Of a DNA stretch of 55,854 nt, positions 11,432-23,800 are shown one piece after another. Positions within the stretch are counted from its first letter, which is position 1; each line of letters starts with the position of its first letter. The stretch covers positions 1 through 55,854 of the forward strand of contig NJFT01000252.1 in NCBI GenBank assembly GCA_002221725.1, given 5' to 3'. Source of the DNA: Scedosporium boydii. Taxonomy: Eukaryota > Ascomycota > Sordariomycetes > Microascales > Microascaceae. Below the pieces are notes generated by a model. It worked only from the letters and a program-made list of their open reading frames with translations. It made no database searches and was not told where the DNA came from. Made by a program: the position numbers and the translations under genes.

Positions 11432-12688
11432 ATGCTCGTCTCTTCTGTGCTTCTCGCCTCGCTGGCCGCAGGTCTAGCCCAAGCCAGCCCAGCACGTCGC
11501 CAGTCTTCCGAGTTTGCCACGGCCACCGGGACGCAATTCACCATTGACGGAGAGACCAAGTACTTTGCTGGCAGCAACTCGTACTGGATTTCCTTCCTGA
11601 CAAACAACGCCGACGTGGACCTCGTAATGGACCACTTCTCAAGCTCCGGGTTGAAGATCTTCCGTGTCTGGGGCTTCAACGACGTCAACTCCGAAAGCAA
11701 CCAGGTCTGGTACCAGCTCCTATCGGCCTCGGGCTCCCGCATCAACACTGGCGCCAACGGCCTTCAGCGACTAGATGCCGTGGTCGCATCGGCTGAGAAG
11801 TATGGAGTTAAGCTCATCATCAACTTCGTCAACTACTGGGATGATTACGGCGGTATGAACGCCTACGTCAAGGCGTTCGGCGGCACCAAGGCCGGCTGGT
11901 ATACCAATGACAAGGCGCAGACGCAATACCGAGCCTACATCGCGGCTCTTGTTAGTCGGTACAAGGACTCGAAGGCCATTTTTGCCTGGGAGCTCGCCAA
12001 CGAGCCTAGATGTCAAGGCTGTCAGACGGACGTTATCTATAATTGGGCCAAGGCCACTTCTGAATATGTCAAATCGTTGGATCCGAACCATATGGTGACG
12101 CTGGGTGATGAGGGGTTCGGTATTGCGGGTGGAACAAGTTATCCGTTCCAGTTCTCTGAGGGTGTGGATTTTGCGAAGAATCTTGCGATTGAGACGCTTG
12201 ATTTCGGTACCTTCCACATGTACCCCGAGTCTTGTGAGTACTCCGCTCTCCAACACTCCCATTCCTCGAAGACGTATGAAGCATTTCGCATTGAGAAGAC
12301 TAACCAACGACTCTTCAGGGAGCGTGGACTCGACCAACTTTCCAATTGAGTGGATCAAAGCTCACGGAGCTGCTTGCGTGGCCGCTGGGAAGCCTTGCCT
12401 CTTGGAGGAGTGTAAGTCTAATGTCCTGCCACCACCCACCAAGGAAGCCCATGGCTTTGGGTGCTAACTCTAGCAGACGGCATGACGACGAACCATTGCG
12501 GAACCGAGGGGCCGTGGCAAAAGGCCTCGCGGACGACGGAAGGAATGGCGGGCGATCAGTTCTGGCAGTGGGGAGACCAGTTGAGCTCTGGCCAGACGCA
12601 CAATGATGGACATACGATTTACTACAACAGCGCGGACTTTAAGTGTTTGGTGACGGATCATGTTGCTGCCATAAAGAGTGGCAATTAG
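11432..12688 (+). CDS. Secreted endo-1,4-beta-mannanase, GH5 (GH5_7 type)
   Basis: Three exons: 11432-12233, 12319-12411, 12477-12688; 368 aa, the usual length for fungal mannanases without a CBM. The signal peptide covers about residues 1-19 ([12 protein letters not shown]) and may be followed by a short propeptide ending in Arg-Arg. GH5 landmarks: [22 protein letters not shown], the acid/base WELANEPRC (Glu191), HMYPESW, and the nucleophile in LEEYG (Glu298; the Tyr codon is split by intron 2). The aromatic [11 protein letters not shown] strand closes the barrel. Introns carry GACTAACC and GCTAAC branch sites. It hydrolyses internal beta-1,4 bonds of mannan and galactomannan in plant cell walls. 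The next gene downstream is another wall polysaccharide enzyme, but with 700 bp between them co-regulation is only an inference. Confidence 0.93.
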
Positions 12689-13399
12689 GAATGGGGATGG
12701 AAGCAGGTAGATTAATTCCACCTGGCGTGTAACTTCTAAGAAAATGTCCCCCTATGGTCGACGTGCGTAGTAGAGTGAAGAAGGCCAGCGTTGGTGAAGT
12801 TCTGACCGAGATGCTGACCGAGAAGAAAATGAAACTAGTCCAACATTTGTACAATCTTCAATGTCGTTTTACAAGCTCGTCTGGGTGTGGAATCATCATG
12901 CAAACCCACCAATGCGACTCGTGTACCTCGGTGCGATCTTCGCCGCCCATCCTTCTCCAGTTTTTACCCCGTCCGGGGCGGAACAGGTCCCTCCGCGACG
13001 CCAACTACCGAAAGCGGACCCACTCCACCCGCGAATGTCGGGGGAAGACCTCGAAACGGGACGTTCCATTTTGAGCGCTCCTCTTTGCTCGCTGCTATTT
13101 GACGCTTAGGACAGCTCCACCAAGCCGGGGAATCCTATTTGTTCGAAAATTATGTATGTAGCATTTCCCCCGTGTCAGTGGATAATCCGGGGAATTCCTT
13201 GGTTCATATTTAGATTAGGGCCGAGGAGTGGAGGCTGAAAATGGGACGGGCGGATGGGAACATGTATGATTATATATTATGAGTCTGGGGTGACCTACTT
13301 TCGATCTTTGGGTTTGATCTAGTGCTGATGGGGATTAGAGGTCGGTTTTTCGATCATAGGAAATAGTTGCTGCCTCTTCTTTTCTGAATAGACCTCAGA
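12689..13399. other. Intergenic, mannanase to esterase
   Basis: About 710 bp. Three short overlapping frames (up to 106 codons) near 12750-13110 have no domain and look like chance. A TATATATTA element at 13271-13279 lies 120-130 bp before the CE3-like start and is a candidate core promoter for it. Confidence 0.45.
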
Positions 13400-14222
13400 A
13401 TGATGCTGGGATACACGAAGATAGTTTCGGCGCTTGCTTTGATGGGGGCGGTTCTTGGGCAGGGGAATCCCGTCAAGGTCATGGCACTCGGTGATTCCAT
13501 CACGGGAAGCCCTGTAAGTTTTCTTCTGCTTCTCCCCTTGTCAGGTTTCGAGACGACACTAACATCTCCACCAAGGGCTGCTGGCGCGCCCTCCTTTGGC
13601 AACGCCTCCAAGCTGCCTCGATAACCAACACAGACTTCGTCGGCACCCTCCCGGACCAAGGCTGCGGCTTCACGTACGATGGCGAGAACGAGGGCCATGG
13701 CGGGTATCTCGCGACCAACATTGCCAGCCAGGGCCTGCTCAAGGGGTGGTTGCAGAGCACGAAGCCGGATGTGGTGATGGTGCATCTGGGGACGAATGAT
13801 GTGTGGAATAATAAGTCGCCTGAAGAGATTATTGGGTCTTTTGAGAGTTTGCTTGGGGATATGAGGGATAACAATCCTGCCATGAAGGTGTTGGTATGTT
13901 TTACTTTTCTCAAGTTACTCCTTTCTCTTTCGTATTGCTGGGTCCTGATAAAAGGAAAATCTAGTTCGCCCAAATCATCCCCATGGCGCCCTCCAACTGC
14001 CCGCAATGCGGCTCCCGCGTCGAGGCTCTCAACGCCGCCGTGGCGGAGTGGGTTCCCACGGTTTCGACAGAAGAGAGTTCCGTCTCTGTCGTGGATTGCT
14101 GGACCGGCTTCGACACGGCGAAGATGACGGGGGACGGCGTGCATCCTAACGCGGTTGGCAATGAGGCGTTGGCGGAGAGTTGGTTTGAGCCTTTGGCGGA
14201 GGTGATTCAGAGTTTTGGGTAG
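13400..14222 (+). CDS. Secreted SGNH esterase, CE3 acetylxylan-esterase-like
   Basis: Three exons: 13400-13513, 13576-13893, 13965-14222; 229 aa. There are two adjacent ATGs (13400, 13403); the first is used here. A short signal peptide (about residues 1-20) is followed by the SGNH block I motif ALGDSITGSPGCWRALLW, characteristic of CE3. Block III is present as HLGTNDVWN and the catalytic dyad as DGVHPN (Asp201, His204, with nucleophile Ser33). The predicted reaction is removal of O-acetyl groups from xylan or related polysaccharide outside the cell. Intron 1 uses an AAG acceptor (13573-13575), required to keep GSPGCWRA continuous. Family assignment is by motif; a general GDSL esterase is the alternative. 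It is tandem with the mannanase on the same strand. Confidence 0.87.
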
Positions 14223-15172
14223 GTTGATGTGTTGGTGAGTCGATGGTGGTCTATCCAATGCCAAACATAAAGTATCCAGTATCAAATACCGAATCGAATA
14301 CCGAATGTGAAAATAGTAGGCCAATATCAAGATGGCGAATTCAGTTGGCGATGCTTCCTCCGCGAGAAATGAGGAAGGAAGGAGCCTTGTCAGCATTGCG
14401 CCTTCCCATCTTCCCAACTCCATCTTCGAGCCCAGAATAAGCCTTATATACCAAATCTGGAGTCAGGATTTCCAACACCAGCAGGGAAGCGCGGCGGTCT
14501 TGGGAGTCACTCATCAATGGAATGCTTGAACTCCTGGGTCCCCAGAAAGTACCTGCTGGGTTCGAAACGCAGCGCGCGCGGAATGGAACAATTTTTTTTT
14601 TTTTTTTTTTTTTTTTTGCCTCCTTCCCTTTTGTTTTAACATCGTCTACGCTTCGTCTTTTCCTTTTTCATTTCTTTTATTTTATTTTTCCCAATTCAAT
14701 TTCTAATTCTCTTAGGGGCCCTTCTCCTCCGCTTTATGATGGTCTGGGATCTCGATATGGATTGCTTAATTCCCCCGATTGATGCATGGTCCCTGTTTCT
14801 CGCTTATCGGTGTCGTCACTGGCTGGTTACAGTGGCGCCTTCCTTTTCCTGCGACAGGTACTGGACACTGCCGCCCCCACTCTGCCAGGAACGGCTCATT
14901 TGAACCAATCACATCGTCGATGGACCGCAGGTCGAGCTCCGGTGGGTCCAAGACAAAAGGTACCTTTGTACTAAGGTACCCCGATTCCGTCTTGGTGCAT
15001 TCGCATTCGTGCTTGGCTTCGCCATCTGCCTGTATGATTCCGAAGTCATACTTCGTCCTTTCTCTCTCCTCTCTCTCGATCCTCCCGACATCTTCACCTT
15101 GCCTTTCTCGATCCCTTTCCAATTAGTCCCTGACCTCCTCGGAGCCCGCGTTTCTTGTCTCCAACAACCCAC
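14223..15172. other. Intergenic, esterase to aminopeptidase
   Basis: About 950 bp without a supported gene. It contains a T26 run (14592-14617) and CT-rich leader sequence (15050-15170) just before the aminopeptidase start. Confidence 0.5.
14592..14617 (+). repeat. Poly-T tract (T26)
   Basis: Uninterrupted run of 26 T on the plus strand in non-coding DNA. It could be a nucleosome-excluding promoter element for the aminopeptidase 555 bp downstream, or an old poly(A) insertion read on the other strand. I see no element body beside it. Exact length is prone to sequencing error. Confidence 0.7.
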
Positions 15173-16992
15173 ATGCATTCGTCCTCGCCCACCATGCAAA
15201 CCCCATCGGCATCAACATTCTCCCTCCGCCTCCACCACCCGGACGACCGCCCTGACACTCCCCCCTCGCCCCTCTCCGCCGCGACCAAAGCCTTCATAAT
15301 CTCCGGCATTGACAAGCGCACTGGCGCCGATCGCATCGTCTGCGAGTCCTGCTTCGAGCAGCTCGACGAGTCCCAGCGAACGAATCTGAGGGCCGCCCCC
15401 TGGTCCGAGGGATGTCTTCTCTGCGAAGTCAAGGAGGATAAGCCCGAGGCGTACACGCGGCCGTTTTGCCATTTCTTGACGGAGAATCCGACCGTTTTTC
15501 ATGCTGTTCAATATTTCAAGGAGAAGCTGAGCGCTGCTGGCTTTGAAGAGGTTGGTGTACTCCCCTTTGTGTTGTATGTGTGCCACCTGGCCAGGGACTC
15601 GATTGACGAATTGCAATGCGAATTTAGCTCCCCGCGAGAGGTCAATGGCTCGGACAGATTAGACCAGGCGGAAAGTACTGGGTTACAAGGAACGGAAGCT
15701 CCCTCATCGCTTTTACCGTCGGTCGCGCCTACGTTCCGGGATCCGGCGTCGCCATGATTGCTGGACACATCGACGCCTTGACGGCGAGGCTAAAGCCTAT
15801 TAGCAAGAAGCCCAATAAGGCGGGATACGTTCAGCTTGGCGTGTCTCCGTATGCTGGAGCGTTGAACCACACTTGGTGGGATCGCGATCTCGGCATTGGT
15901 GGCAGGGTCATTGTCAAGGATCCTGAGACAGGCAAGACGTCTATCAAGCTTGTGAAGCTCGGCTGGCCCAGTACGTCTCTCAATTCCCGCTTCCGTGCCT
16001 GTTTCCGCCCAGCCCCAGTTATTTACTAACTACAACCCCCTTCAGTTGCCCGCGTGCCCACCGTAGCACCTCACTTCGGCGCCGGCATGATGGGCCAAAA
16101 CAACAAAGAAACCCAAGCCGTCCCCATCATCGGCCTCGAAGACCGCAAGCCCACCTCCGACGCCCCCGAAACCCTCGGACCCGCCGGCTCCTTCGCCAGC
16201 ACCCAACCCCCCCGCCTCGTCAAGCTCATTGCCAAAGAACTCGGCATCTCCGACTACTCGCTCATCCTCAACTGGGAGCTCGAGCTCTTCGACACGCAGC
16301 CCGCGCAGACCGGCGGCCTCGATCGCGAATTCATCTTCGGCGGCCGCATCGACGACAAGCTCTGCAGCTGGCCGGCCCTCATCGCGCTCCTGTCTGCCTC
16401 CGAGCCCGAAACTGCCTCCACGATCAAGCTCGTGGCCCTCTTCGACGATGAGGAGATCGGTTCGCTCCTCCGCCAGGGTGCCCGCGCCAACTTCCTCCCC
16501 ACCGTCATCGAACGCACCGTCGAGGCTTTATGCGCCTCCTCCCGCACGCCCTTTGGCCCCGGAATCGTGGGCCAGACCTACGCGCGCTCCTTCCTCGCCT
16601 CCGCGGACGTCACCCACGCCGGGAACCCCAACTTCCTAAACCTCTACCTCGACGAACACGTCCCCCGCCTCAACGTCGGCGTGGCCATCTGCGCCGACTC
16701 CAACGGCCACATGACCACCGACGCCGTCTCCACGGCCATCCTGCGCCGCGTCGCCGAGCTCGAGGGCTGCGAGACGCAGATTTTCCAGATCAGGAACGAT
16801 ACGAGGAGCGGCGGGACCGTGGGGCCCGCGCTTTCGAGTGCCATGGGGGTCAAGGCGGCGGATTTGGGACTGCCGCAGCTGAGTATGCATTCGGTTCGGG
16901 CGACGACGGGGGCGTTGGATCCGGGGTTGGGGGTTAAGTTCTTTAGGGGGTTTTTGGAGAGGTGGGAGGAAGTTGATGGGGAGTGGAATTAG
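15173..16992 (+). CDS. Aspartyl aminopeptidase, M18 family
   Basis: Three exons: 15173-15550, 15628-15970, 16046-16992; 555 aa. Exon 2 is read in the frame that gives LPARGQWLGQI, GGKYWVTRNGSSLIAFTVG and AGHIDALT (metal-ligand His173). Later landmarks are FGGRIDDKLCSW (Asp343/344), ALFDDEEIGS (Glu376/377) and the terminal ligand in SMHSVRATTG (His522). The dinuclear-metal enzyme removes N-terminal acidic residues; relatives form dodecamers in cytosol or vacuole. PFCHFLTENPTVFHAV near residue 95 is the usual start of the catalytic part. The roughly 90-residue extension before it is unusual and contains two CxxC pairs (VCESC and CLLCEV, 23 residues between them). No signal peptide. The first ATG is at 15173; upstream codons in frame are not ATG. 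Intron 1 has a weak donor (GTTGGT), which the frame demands. Confidence 0.92.
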
Positions 16993-17562
16993 GGGAGGGG
17001 AATTTTGGCGTTTTCTTTTTCTTGTCTGTATCGCGCATGCATGTAGGCGCTGCTTGGAGATGACACCTGCACGCTTAATGGAGTTAATCGTAGTTTACTG
17101 AGGAGGCGGGAGAGCATGGAACTGTATTTGCAATGTGTAGACATCTAGACGTACGGGGAAGACATTCAAGATTTAATAAAACCCAGTTCCTCACGAGACG
17201 AGCTCTCACACGTCTCATATGCTTCTCATGGTTTTATCTGATAAAATGACACGGCGCTTTATATATGAGATTCGATGCTAGTCGTCTATGATATCAAGGG
17301 TATGAGACTCCCTTCCCGCAATGCAAAAAGACAAAATAAATATCAGCAAAGTCCATCTCCAATATCCAATATCCCATATCCAACCAAACACAATCCTCCC
17401 CCTTATGCTTTTCTCCCTCCTCAACCCATCATTATTCAACACATTATCATTACCCACACCCACCTGCTCTCCTCTCCTCTCCCCATGCCTGCGTCAATTC
17501 ATCATCATGACCCTCAATCCATCATCGACGTGAACCCACACATATACATTCCCCGCCCTCCC
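16993..17562. other. Convergent 3' intergenic region
   Basis: About 570 bp between the 3' ends of the aminopeptidase (plus) and the phosphate exporter (minus). The long plus-strand open frame beginning at 17275 is Pro/Leu/Ser-rich and partly antisense to the exporter's acidic tail, so I do not call it. Confidence 0.6.
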
Positions 17563-20500
17563 TCATTTCCCACCACGACTGCTCCCCTCACCCTTCCGGC
17601 TATCCTCCTCATCACTCTGTATCTCCTCCTCGTCTTCTTCCTCTTCTTCTTCTTCATCCTCCTCCTCTACCCCCACCACACCCTCAATCCTCCTCCTCTT
17701 CTCAAAGTCCTGCGTATGCGCATCAGCCAACATCTTCGAAAACGACCTCGCCGTATCAACCCTATAAACCCTCCCAGCCCTCCCCTCCTCATCCACCACA
17801 CCATCCGCACTAACAAGAGGCGACGTCCCTCCTTCCTCGGCGGCTGCTTCAGCAGCAGCAGCCGCAGCCGCAGTGGTCGTCTCCTCGTCGGTGGTCACGA
17901 AGCGGTACGGCAGAGGCACATCGCGAGACGCCTTGTACTGGGCGACGTTGGCGCAGTGTTCGTTCTCGACACGGATGAGGGCCCACATGCCGCGGCGGGT
18001 GACCTCGAAGAAGGCGACGGCGAAGGAGACGACGGTAGAGTGCTGGGTGCTGTGCGTCCAGATGGCGAGGGCGACCCAGGAGAAGCGGAGGATGGGGTCG
18101 AGGAGCATGATGATGTAGTAGACGCTGCGGGACTTGAGGGCCCTTATGTCGCGGAGAAGAAATCTGGGGGCGCCGGGTTGGAGGAGAGAAAAGTCCATGA
18201 ATAGATCCCAGATGGCTAAAGTGTTTCAGTTAGCTTAACTGCGACAGTATTGGCGTAAAAGGGGTGGGTTAACGTACAACAGTAGATGGAGTTGACGATC
18301 GAAAATGTGATAAACAACGCCAAGGTAGCCCGAGAAGGCGTAATGCGGTAGAGAGATAGCGTCACAGCGGCGATGATGGACATGGTGTACTTCCCGCCGT
18401 TGACGAGGTGGGGGAAGATGTTCTTCGTGTCACGGTAACGGCGGAGACACTGCAGGAAACGCCAGATCGGTGGCAGTGCGGAGAGGAATCCGAGGAGGCG
18501 CGAATGGTTCGAGTTGCATTGCACGGGGTTCTCCCAGTGGTTGGCGTACAGGCAGAAGAAGAGCTCGACGTTCTGGTGTTATTAGCAACCACACAGGTCT
18601 CAAAGCTTCACAGAATGGATATCACTTACACAGGTCGCATAGGTGAGCGAGCAATACATGTCACCGAGGAAAAAGTCCCTAAACTCGACAGGGTAAAAGC
18701 CGGCCAACAATAACCTCCACTACCTTCCGGGTTAGCAATCTCATCACATCCAGGACTAGTCGTGGTGAAAGGGCAAAAACATACGTGAGAATACACAAAC
18801 CAGTTGCGGCTCTTCAACATAAAAGTCCGCAACGGCATAAAGATGAGAGCGACAGAAGCGAAAATCATAACCACGGGATAGTAAAGATACATATTCGGCG
18901 AGCCATACTGGCTAAAGTTCAACCACATGAATATTCCGAACACAAACAAGAAAAAGCTGGGAAACTCGGACAGCTGTTTCCAATCGAGCTGGTGGCGAGG
19001 GTCGAACTCGAAAATGAAGGGGTAGTTGATTTTGTACTTGTGCCAGAAGCGGCAGTCAAGGCAGAAGAGCAGAAAGAGGTAGAGCATGAGGAAATAACCG
19101 GCGTAGATCTGCAGCAGGTAACTAGTCTGCTGCCGCAGTGTAAAGCCGGTATCCTCGTCTAGGAGTAGTTTGACGCCGAACGACAGACCTTGGATGGAGA
19201 AGACAAGGCCGGTTCCGATAAGTATGCCGCAACGGAAGGCGCTCCCCGACTTGTTTCCACGGGGTCGTGTAAGACTGCGGAGCTTACCCGCCGCGATCTT
19301 GCGATTGCCCTTTTCAAAATAACGGGCGTACAGATCCTCGACCGTTTGGATGTAGGTGTCGAGAACGTCGCTCGTAACAAAATACGAGTTGTTAACCTTC
19401 TCATTGAGATATCGGTACGGGGGTCTCGCACGGACAGCTTTGTCGTACTTCTTGTTGAGCTTGCGGAATGCCGTGCGGTTCAGCAGGGCGTATGACTTGA
19501 GCAGCTCGAGACTACGGTAAAACTCTTGCAGCGCGAGCTTGAGCTTCCGCTTCGCTGAGCGATACGGCACCACGCGGTCATCGGGACGACGAATGTAGTC
19601 CCGCCTAGCATCGGCCGACTGCGGTCCAACGACGGGTGTTTGAGCCATCTTCTGAAGGGCCTTAGAATTGGGACCAGGCCGCACCATCTTGGACTTTAGC
19701 GGGTTTATCCACTTGCTACCATTGATGCCTAGGAGCAGATCCTTCCCTTCTTCGTCGGTGGCGACTTTCGAGCGCGACTTCGCCTTGGCTTTAGCGTTGG
19801 CCATTTCGTGGATGCGACGGTTGCGCATTTCTCGTAGCTGCTCCCTAAGCACCTCGAGACGCTTGCCGGCCTGGTCCTCCTTGAAACGGTAAAACTTTTC
19901 GACCTTTTCGAGTTCTGCATCGAGGAAGTTGTAGAATTCTTGCTGCTTCTCGCGCACCAAGTCTAGGTTCTGCAGGGATATATCGGCGGGGGATCGGCCG
20001 GGGCGGACTCGTATGGACGTTGTGGAGAAGAGGCGCTGGAGTGGATGAGGGGAAGGTGTAGCCATTGCGACGGTCGTGGGTGTAGCGCCGGGGGCGGGAC
20101 CGGGGCCGCCGGTAGTAGGCTCGGCGCGGAGCCCATTGGGAATATCGACGCCGGTGGAGTGAGTGCGCAAGAGTGATGAGGCCCACGTACCGGCCTGCGC
20201 CAGTGAACCCTTCCACCTACGACTGCTATATCCTGGCGGGACGGAGGTACTCAGAGCCTCCTTGAGCGCAGGGCCGGGAAGCTCGAAGGGATTCGAGTCC
20301 TCGGCGTCGGGAGCCGGCGACAAGTAACCGGGGGTGGGTACAAAGCTGCCATATTGGGTCTCGAAACCGGGGGAGTTCGTCAGAAGGTCGGTTTCGTTCG
20401 GCCGTCGCGTGGGGATCGGTCGTGTGACGGAGCGCGGCGCGGTTCCGGTAGGAGTGGTGCACGGTGAAACGTCCTCGTCGCTCTCATCGGCTCGCTCGGA

Positions 20501-20846
20501 TATGGTAGCCGGTTCGGTCCTCGTGGCAACGGGAGTGCGCTGGGGGCGCGTGTGAGTCCATGTCCCAGGACTAGGACCGGAGCGGTAATTGAAGTTGCGA
20601 GGGGTGCTGTTGGCGCGGACTATGGCCTTGGTTACGGCCTTGACGTGCTTCTTGCCGAGTTTATAGTTGAGGTACTTGACTCTCCATTCTGCGGAAATGC
20701 CGTGTTAGCTGATCTTCTTTCCTCTTCCTTGGTTGGGGAAGTTTTCGCGACGCGACGAGAACTACTTGAGAGGTGAAATAAAGAGAGAGGGGGGAATGTC
20801 GCGTACCGGGAACGAGCTCGCGGTCGAGCTCTTTAGCGAACTTCAT
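17563..20846 (-). CDS. SPX-EXS phosphate exporter (Syg1/XPR1 type)
   Basis: Five exons on the minus strand: 20846-20807, 20688-18785, 18719-18630, 18572-18278, 18215-17563; 993 aa. The SPX domain opens with MKFAKELDRELVPEWRVKYL and a lysine-rich KLGKKHVKAV, the inositol-pyrophosphate/phosphate sensing surface. It is then split by about 200 low-complexity residues and resumes near residue 255 (REKQQEFYNFLDAELEKVE), ending near 480. The EXS part follows, with several membrane helices (FRCGILIGTGLVF, YFLMLYLFLLFCLDC, FFLFVFGIFMWL) and EXS landmarks LLLAGFYPVEFRDFFLGD, YANHWENPVQCNSNHSR and KYTMSIIAA. The tail is strongly acidic (Glu/Asp runs from about residue 925). Relatives export inorganic phosphate across plasma membrane or internal membranes under SPX control. 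All splice joins restore conserved EXS sequence, so the model is firm. Confidence 0.94.
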
Positions 20847-23800
20847 CGTTCAAGGTGAAGCTGAGAGACAATGCGTCTTGCGTTGTCTCCCTCTCTTAAG
20901 ACATTGATCTAGGTAGGAGGAGCGCCGATCACGAAGGGCAGTGGGCAACGCGATGCATATCTCTAAAAAGAGGGTACCAAGCAGACAGCACAGAACACCC
21001 GAGGTCTATAAAATGTTTTCTTTTCTTTTCTTCCTCTTCCCCTGTTTTGGTAAAATTACGAGGCAAATGAACGAAAGTGAAAAGAAGGACAAAAAGAGAG
21101 ACGAGAAGAGGACTCCGAATTGAAAAGTTGCAGGAACGAACGAATGAACGAGGACGAAGAAGTCGCCTCTTTGTATTTGTATGCTGGAACAAATTTGCAG
21201 GTGGATGGGCCGGTCCTCGTCTGGTTTTGGCCTGTGAAGCTGCCAGGATGAGGGATTGCGACACGGGATTGGACAAACTGGGAGGGGACTGAGAGACCCC
21301 TGCAGGTACTTGCAAGTCTGGGTTGAGGTCCATAGTATTGTATATATACATGCATTTCGACAGGGGGTACCATTTTGACTGTTCTGTTCTGCGAGTAGTC
21401 CGAGGTACTCCGAGGGCCGAGCGAGTCAATTTTTGTTTGCGTGACGCGGCGATCCCCCCGTAGTCGCTGGACGCACAGCGGCTGAATGATCTGAAGAGGG
21501 ACCGGATTTAGGGCTGGCTGTATTGACTTCTCGCCATGAGCTTCTGAACTTCGTGCAGAAAGAAGTACGACGTAATATTAGTGCGTACTTGGAATAATGT
21601 GCTTGGCGTCGATCGGGATCCAATGGAAAAGCCGGTTGCTGGCTTCAATTTCAAGAACGAATTTCAAGCACAGAGAACTTCATTCGTGGGTACTTTTCCT
21701 CCTCCCTACAATTGTATACCACGAAGTATTGTGGAGAATTTACCAACGGCAGTCCCGGACCCCGTCGACGAACATGCGTCGTCCCCTGCGGCTTCCCGTC
21801 TCAAGGTCTAAGATTTGGACGAGGATCCACTACGAAGGTAATCTATAATACTCCCTTACGAGGGAAACGGGTCGGCGAGCCATCATCGACGTTGTTTTGT
21901 GCCCATTCCCGAGTCCGTTCCTGCCTGTCTAACCAGGGTCTGCGTGTGCCCAACTCAGGACCCCCTGCCAACTTGAATCCACTGTTGGGGCAAACATCAA
22001 TTGATTGCCACAATGGGAAAGTGGTCATGAGCTCAGGTCTGATGAGAAACGCTACACCGTAGAAGTCCGAAAGAACCAGGCAGTTTTCCCAGAAGCCACC
22101 GCCGGTCATATTTTTCTTCAGGTTGTCACCCCCGTGAAGGCCCAGGACCACCACGCTTGATGGTTGCACGACGTCGGAGTCGGGGCTGCGAATGGATGCC
22201 CAGCAAATTGACGCCCCGTCCGACCCGGCAGGAATATGACGAGTTTAGTTTGACCTCACCGTGTGGAAGGGCAATTTTCGTTGATGCAGTGCTATGTTTA
22301 CGAAATCTTGGTCCTGGGATTAGGGGCCAGGCCGTGGACGTGTGGATCCTGCCAGGCATCTTGGTCGAAGGTAGTTTTTCCGTCCGCCAAGCACTGAGCA
22401 GGACCCATCTCAATTGGGAAAGGGAGGCAATCTCCATTACCTAAGAGGCTGAGAGTAGCCGAAGCCACAGTGGCTGTGGATCATTCCACTTGTCCAAATA
22501 GGCACTAGCATCCGAGTCTTCATAGACACTGCTGCGCCTGCTCTGCGCCGCCATCCAAAACCGATCGATTGATTGATGTCATCATCTCGGCTCGCCGTCA
22601 TAGGCCCACCGTTATCGAAAGTCTGGTCTGGGAGATGGAAAGAGGGTGTACGGAGTATGCGAAGTCCTTCCGCAATCGCGGGTGGGCTTTCCCACAATAG
22701 TGCTCAATGGATTTGCAATAGTTTACACATTGAGGCACTTCGTACAATCTTATCCTCTGTACTTAGAAGGGCGGGCCAGGTACTTCGCAAATGAAGCCAG
22801 GAACTCTACGCATATGGAAGTCTCGCCATTGTACGAAGAAGGATACGAAGTAATTGCAAGAATCAAGCAATTTATGATGGAATTGATAAGCCGTTTATTA
22901 TTAACGCTTGCGAAGCACCCCCGTGTGTTTCTTGTGTTTAAGTGAGCGGAAGACAAGCGAGATTGGCAACCCAATGATCCAAGGAGAGGTACCAATGCAC
23001 ATACCCCTGTCGGAAGTCCCAAAAGAAACGAAATCTGGCACGCCATGCAGTCACAATTGGACCAGGGGCATGACGATCGGCAATAGATTATCAATTGAGT
23101 TTAATCCCCGTTCAAAATAGGCATCAATTACCACAGAGTAATCACGGACTTGAGAAAGGGGAGGGGGAAAATCCCCCATTTTCTTTACAAAATTACAAAG
23201 TATTTCGTGCTTGTTGGACTTTCCCCTGGCGATACCGTCCGCGTCTTCCTCCTCCCTTTGCGAATGCCCATTCTCTCTGCAGACAATCGCCGTTTCCAGC
23301 TGCTTCGTGGTTGATATTCCCCACTCACACTTAATCTCACGGGAGCTCCCGGGATGCTGGGACACTCGTGGGGTAGTTAGTTTGAATCTGAGGGATCGAC
23401 GAGGCCCGACCACCCAATACTCCGGGTCTGAGTAGACATGCCTCGGTTGTGAACCTTGGCACCGCCAATAATATAGTCTAAACCCCATGATCAATCATTG
23501 ATGACGCCATCATGAGGATAAAAATAAAAAGGATAGGCCTCAGGCGCCAATCTTGACATCAAGAAAGCCAGCGCTCCTAAGCCCTGATGAGAAGGCGTTG
23601 TCATGCGAGAGAGAGAGAGCTGTGGGAGGAAGGGTACGTGATCGTAAAAACAAATAGTAAGAAAATGGAACAGTTGCAGTGCCTTAGTAAAACCCAGGCA
23701 AGAGGGCAAAAAAGAAGCAGGATTTGGCCCTTCCGGCTGAACGCACGCTCGGATCGTGCACTCTGAGATCCGGAGAGACAGTCAAGGACTGTCGGGCTCG

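Noticed and set aside
16229..16937. Alternative frames of about 135 codons inside the M18 gene
   Set aside because: Shadows of a GC-rich coding exon; Arg/Pro/Ser-rich without domains.
17275..18204. Plus-strand 309-codon frame
   Set aside because: Mostly antisense to the last exon of the SPX-EXS gene; its Arg/Pro/Leu runs mirror the acidic tail and conserved EXS coding on the other strand.
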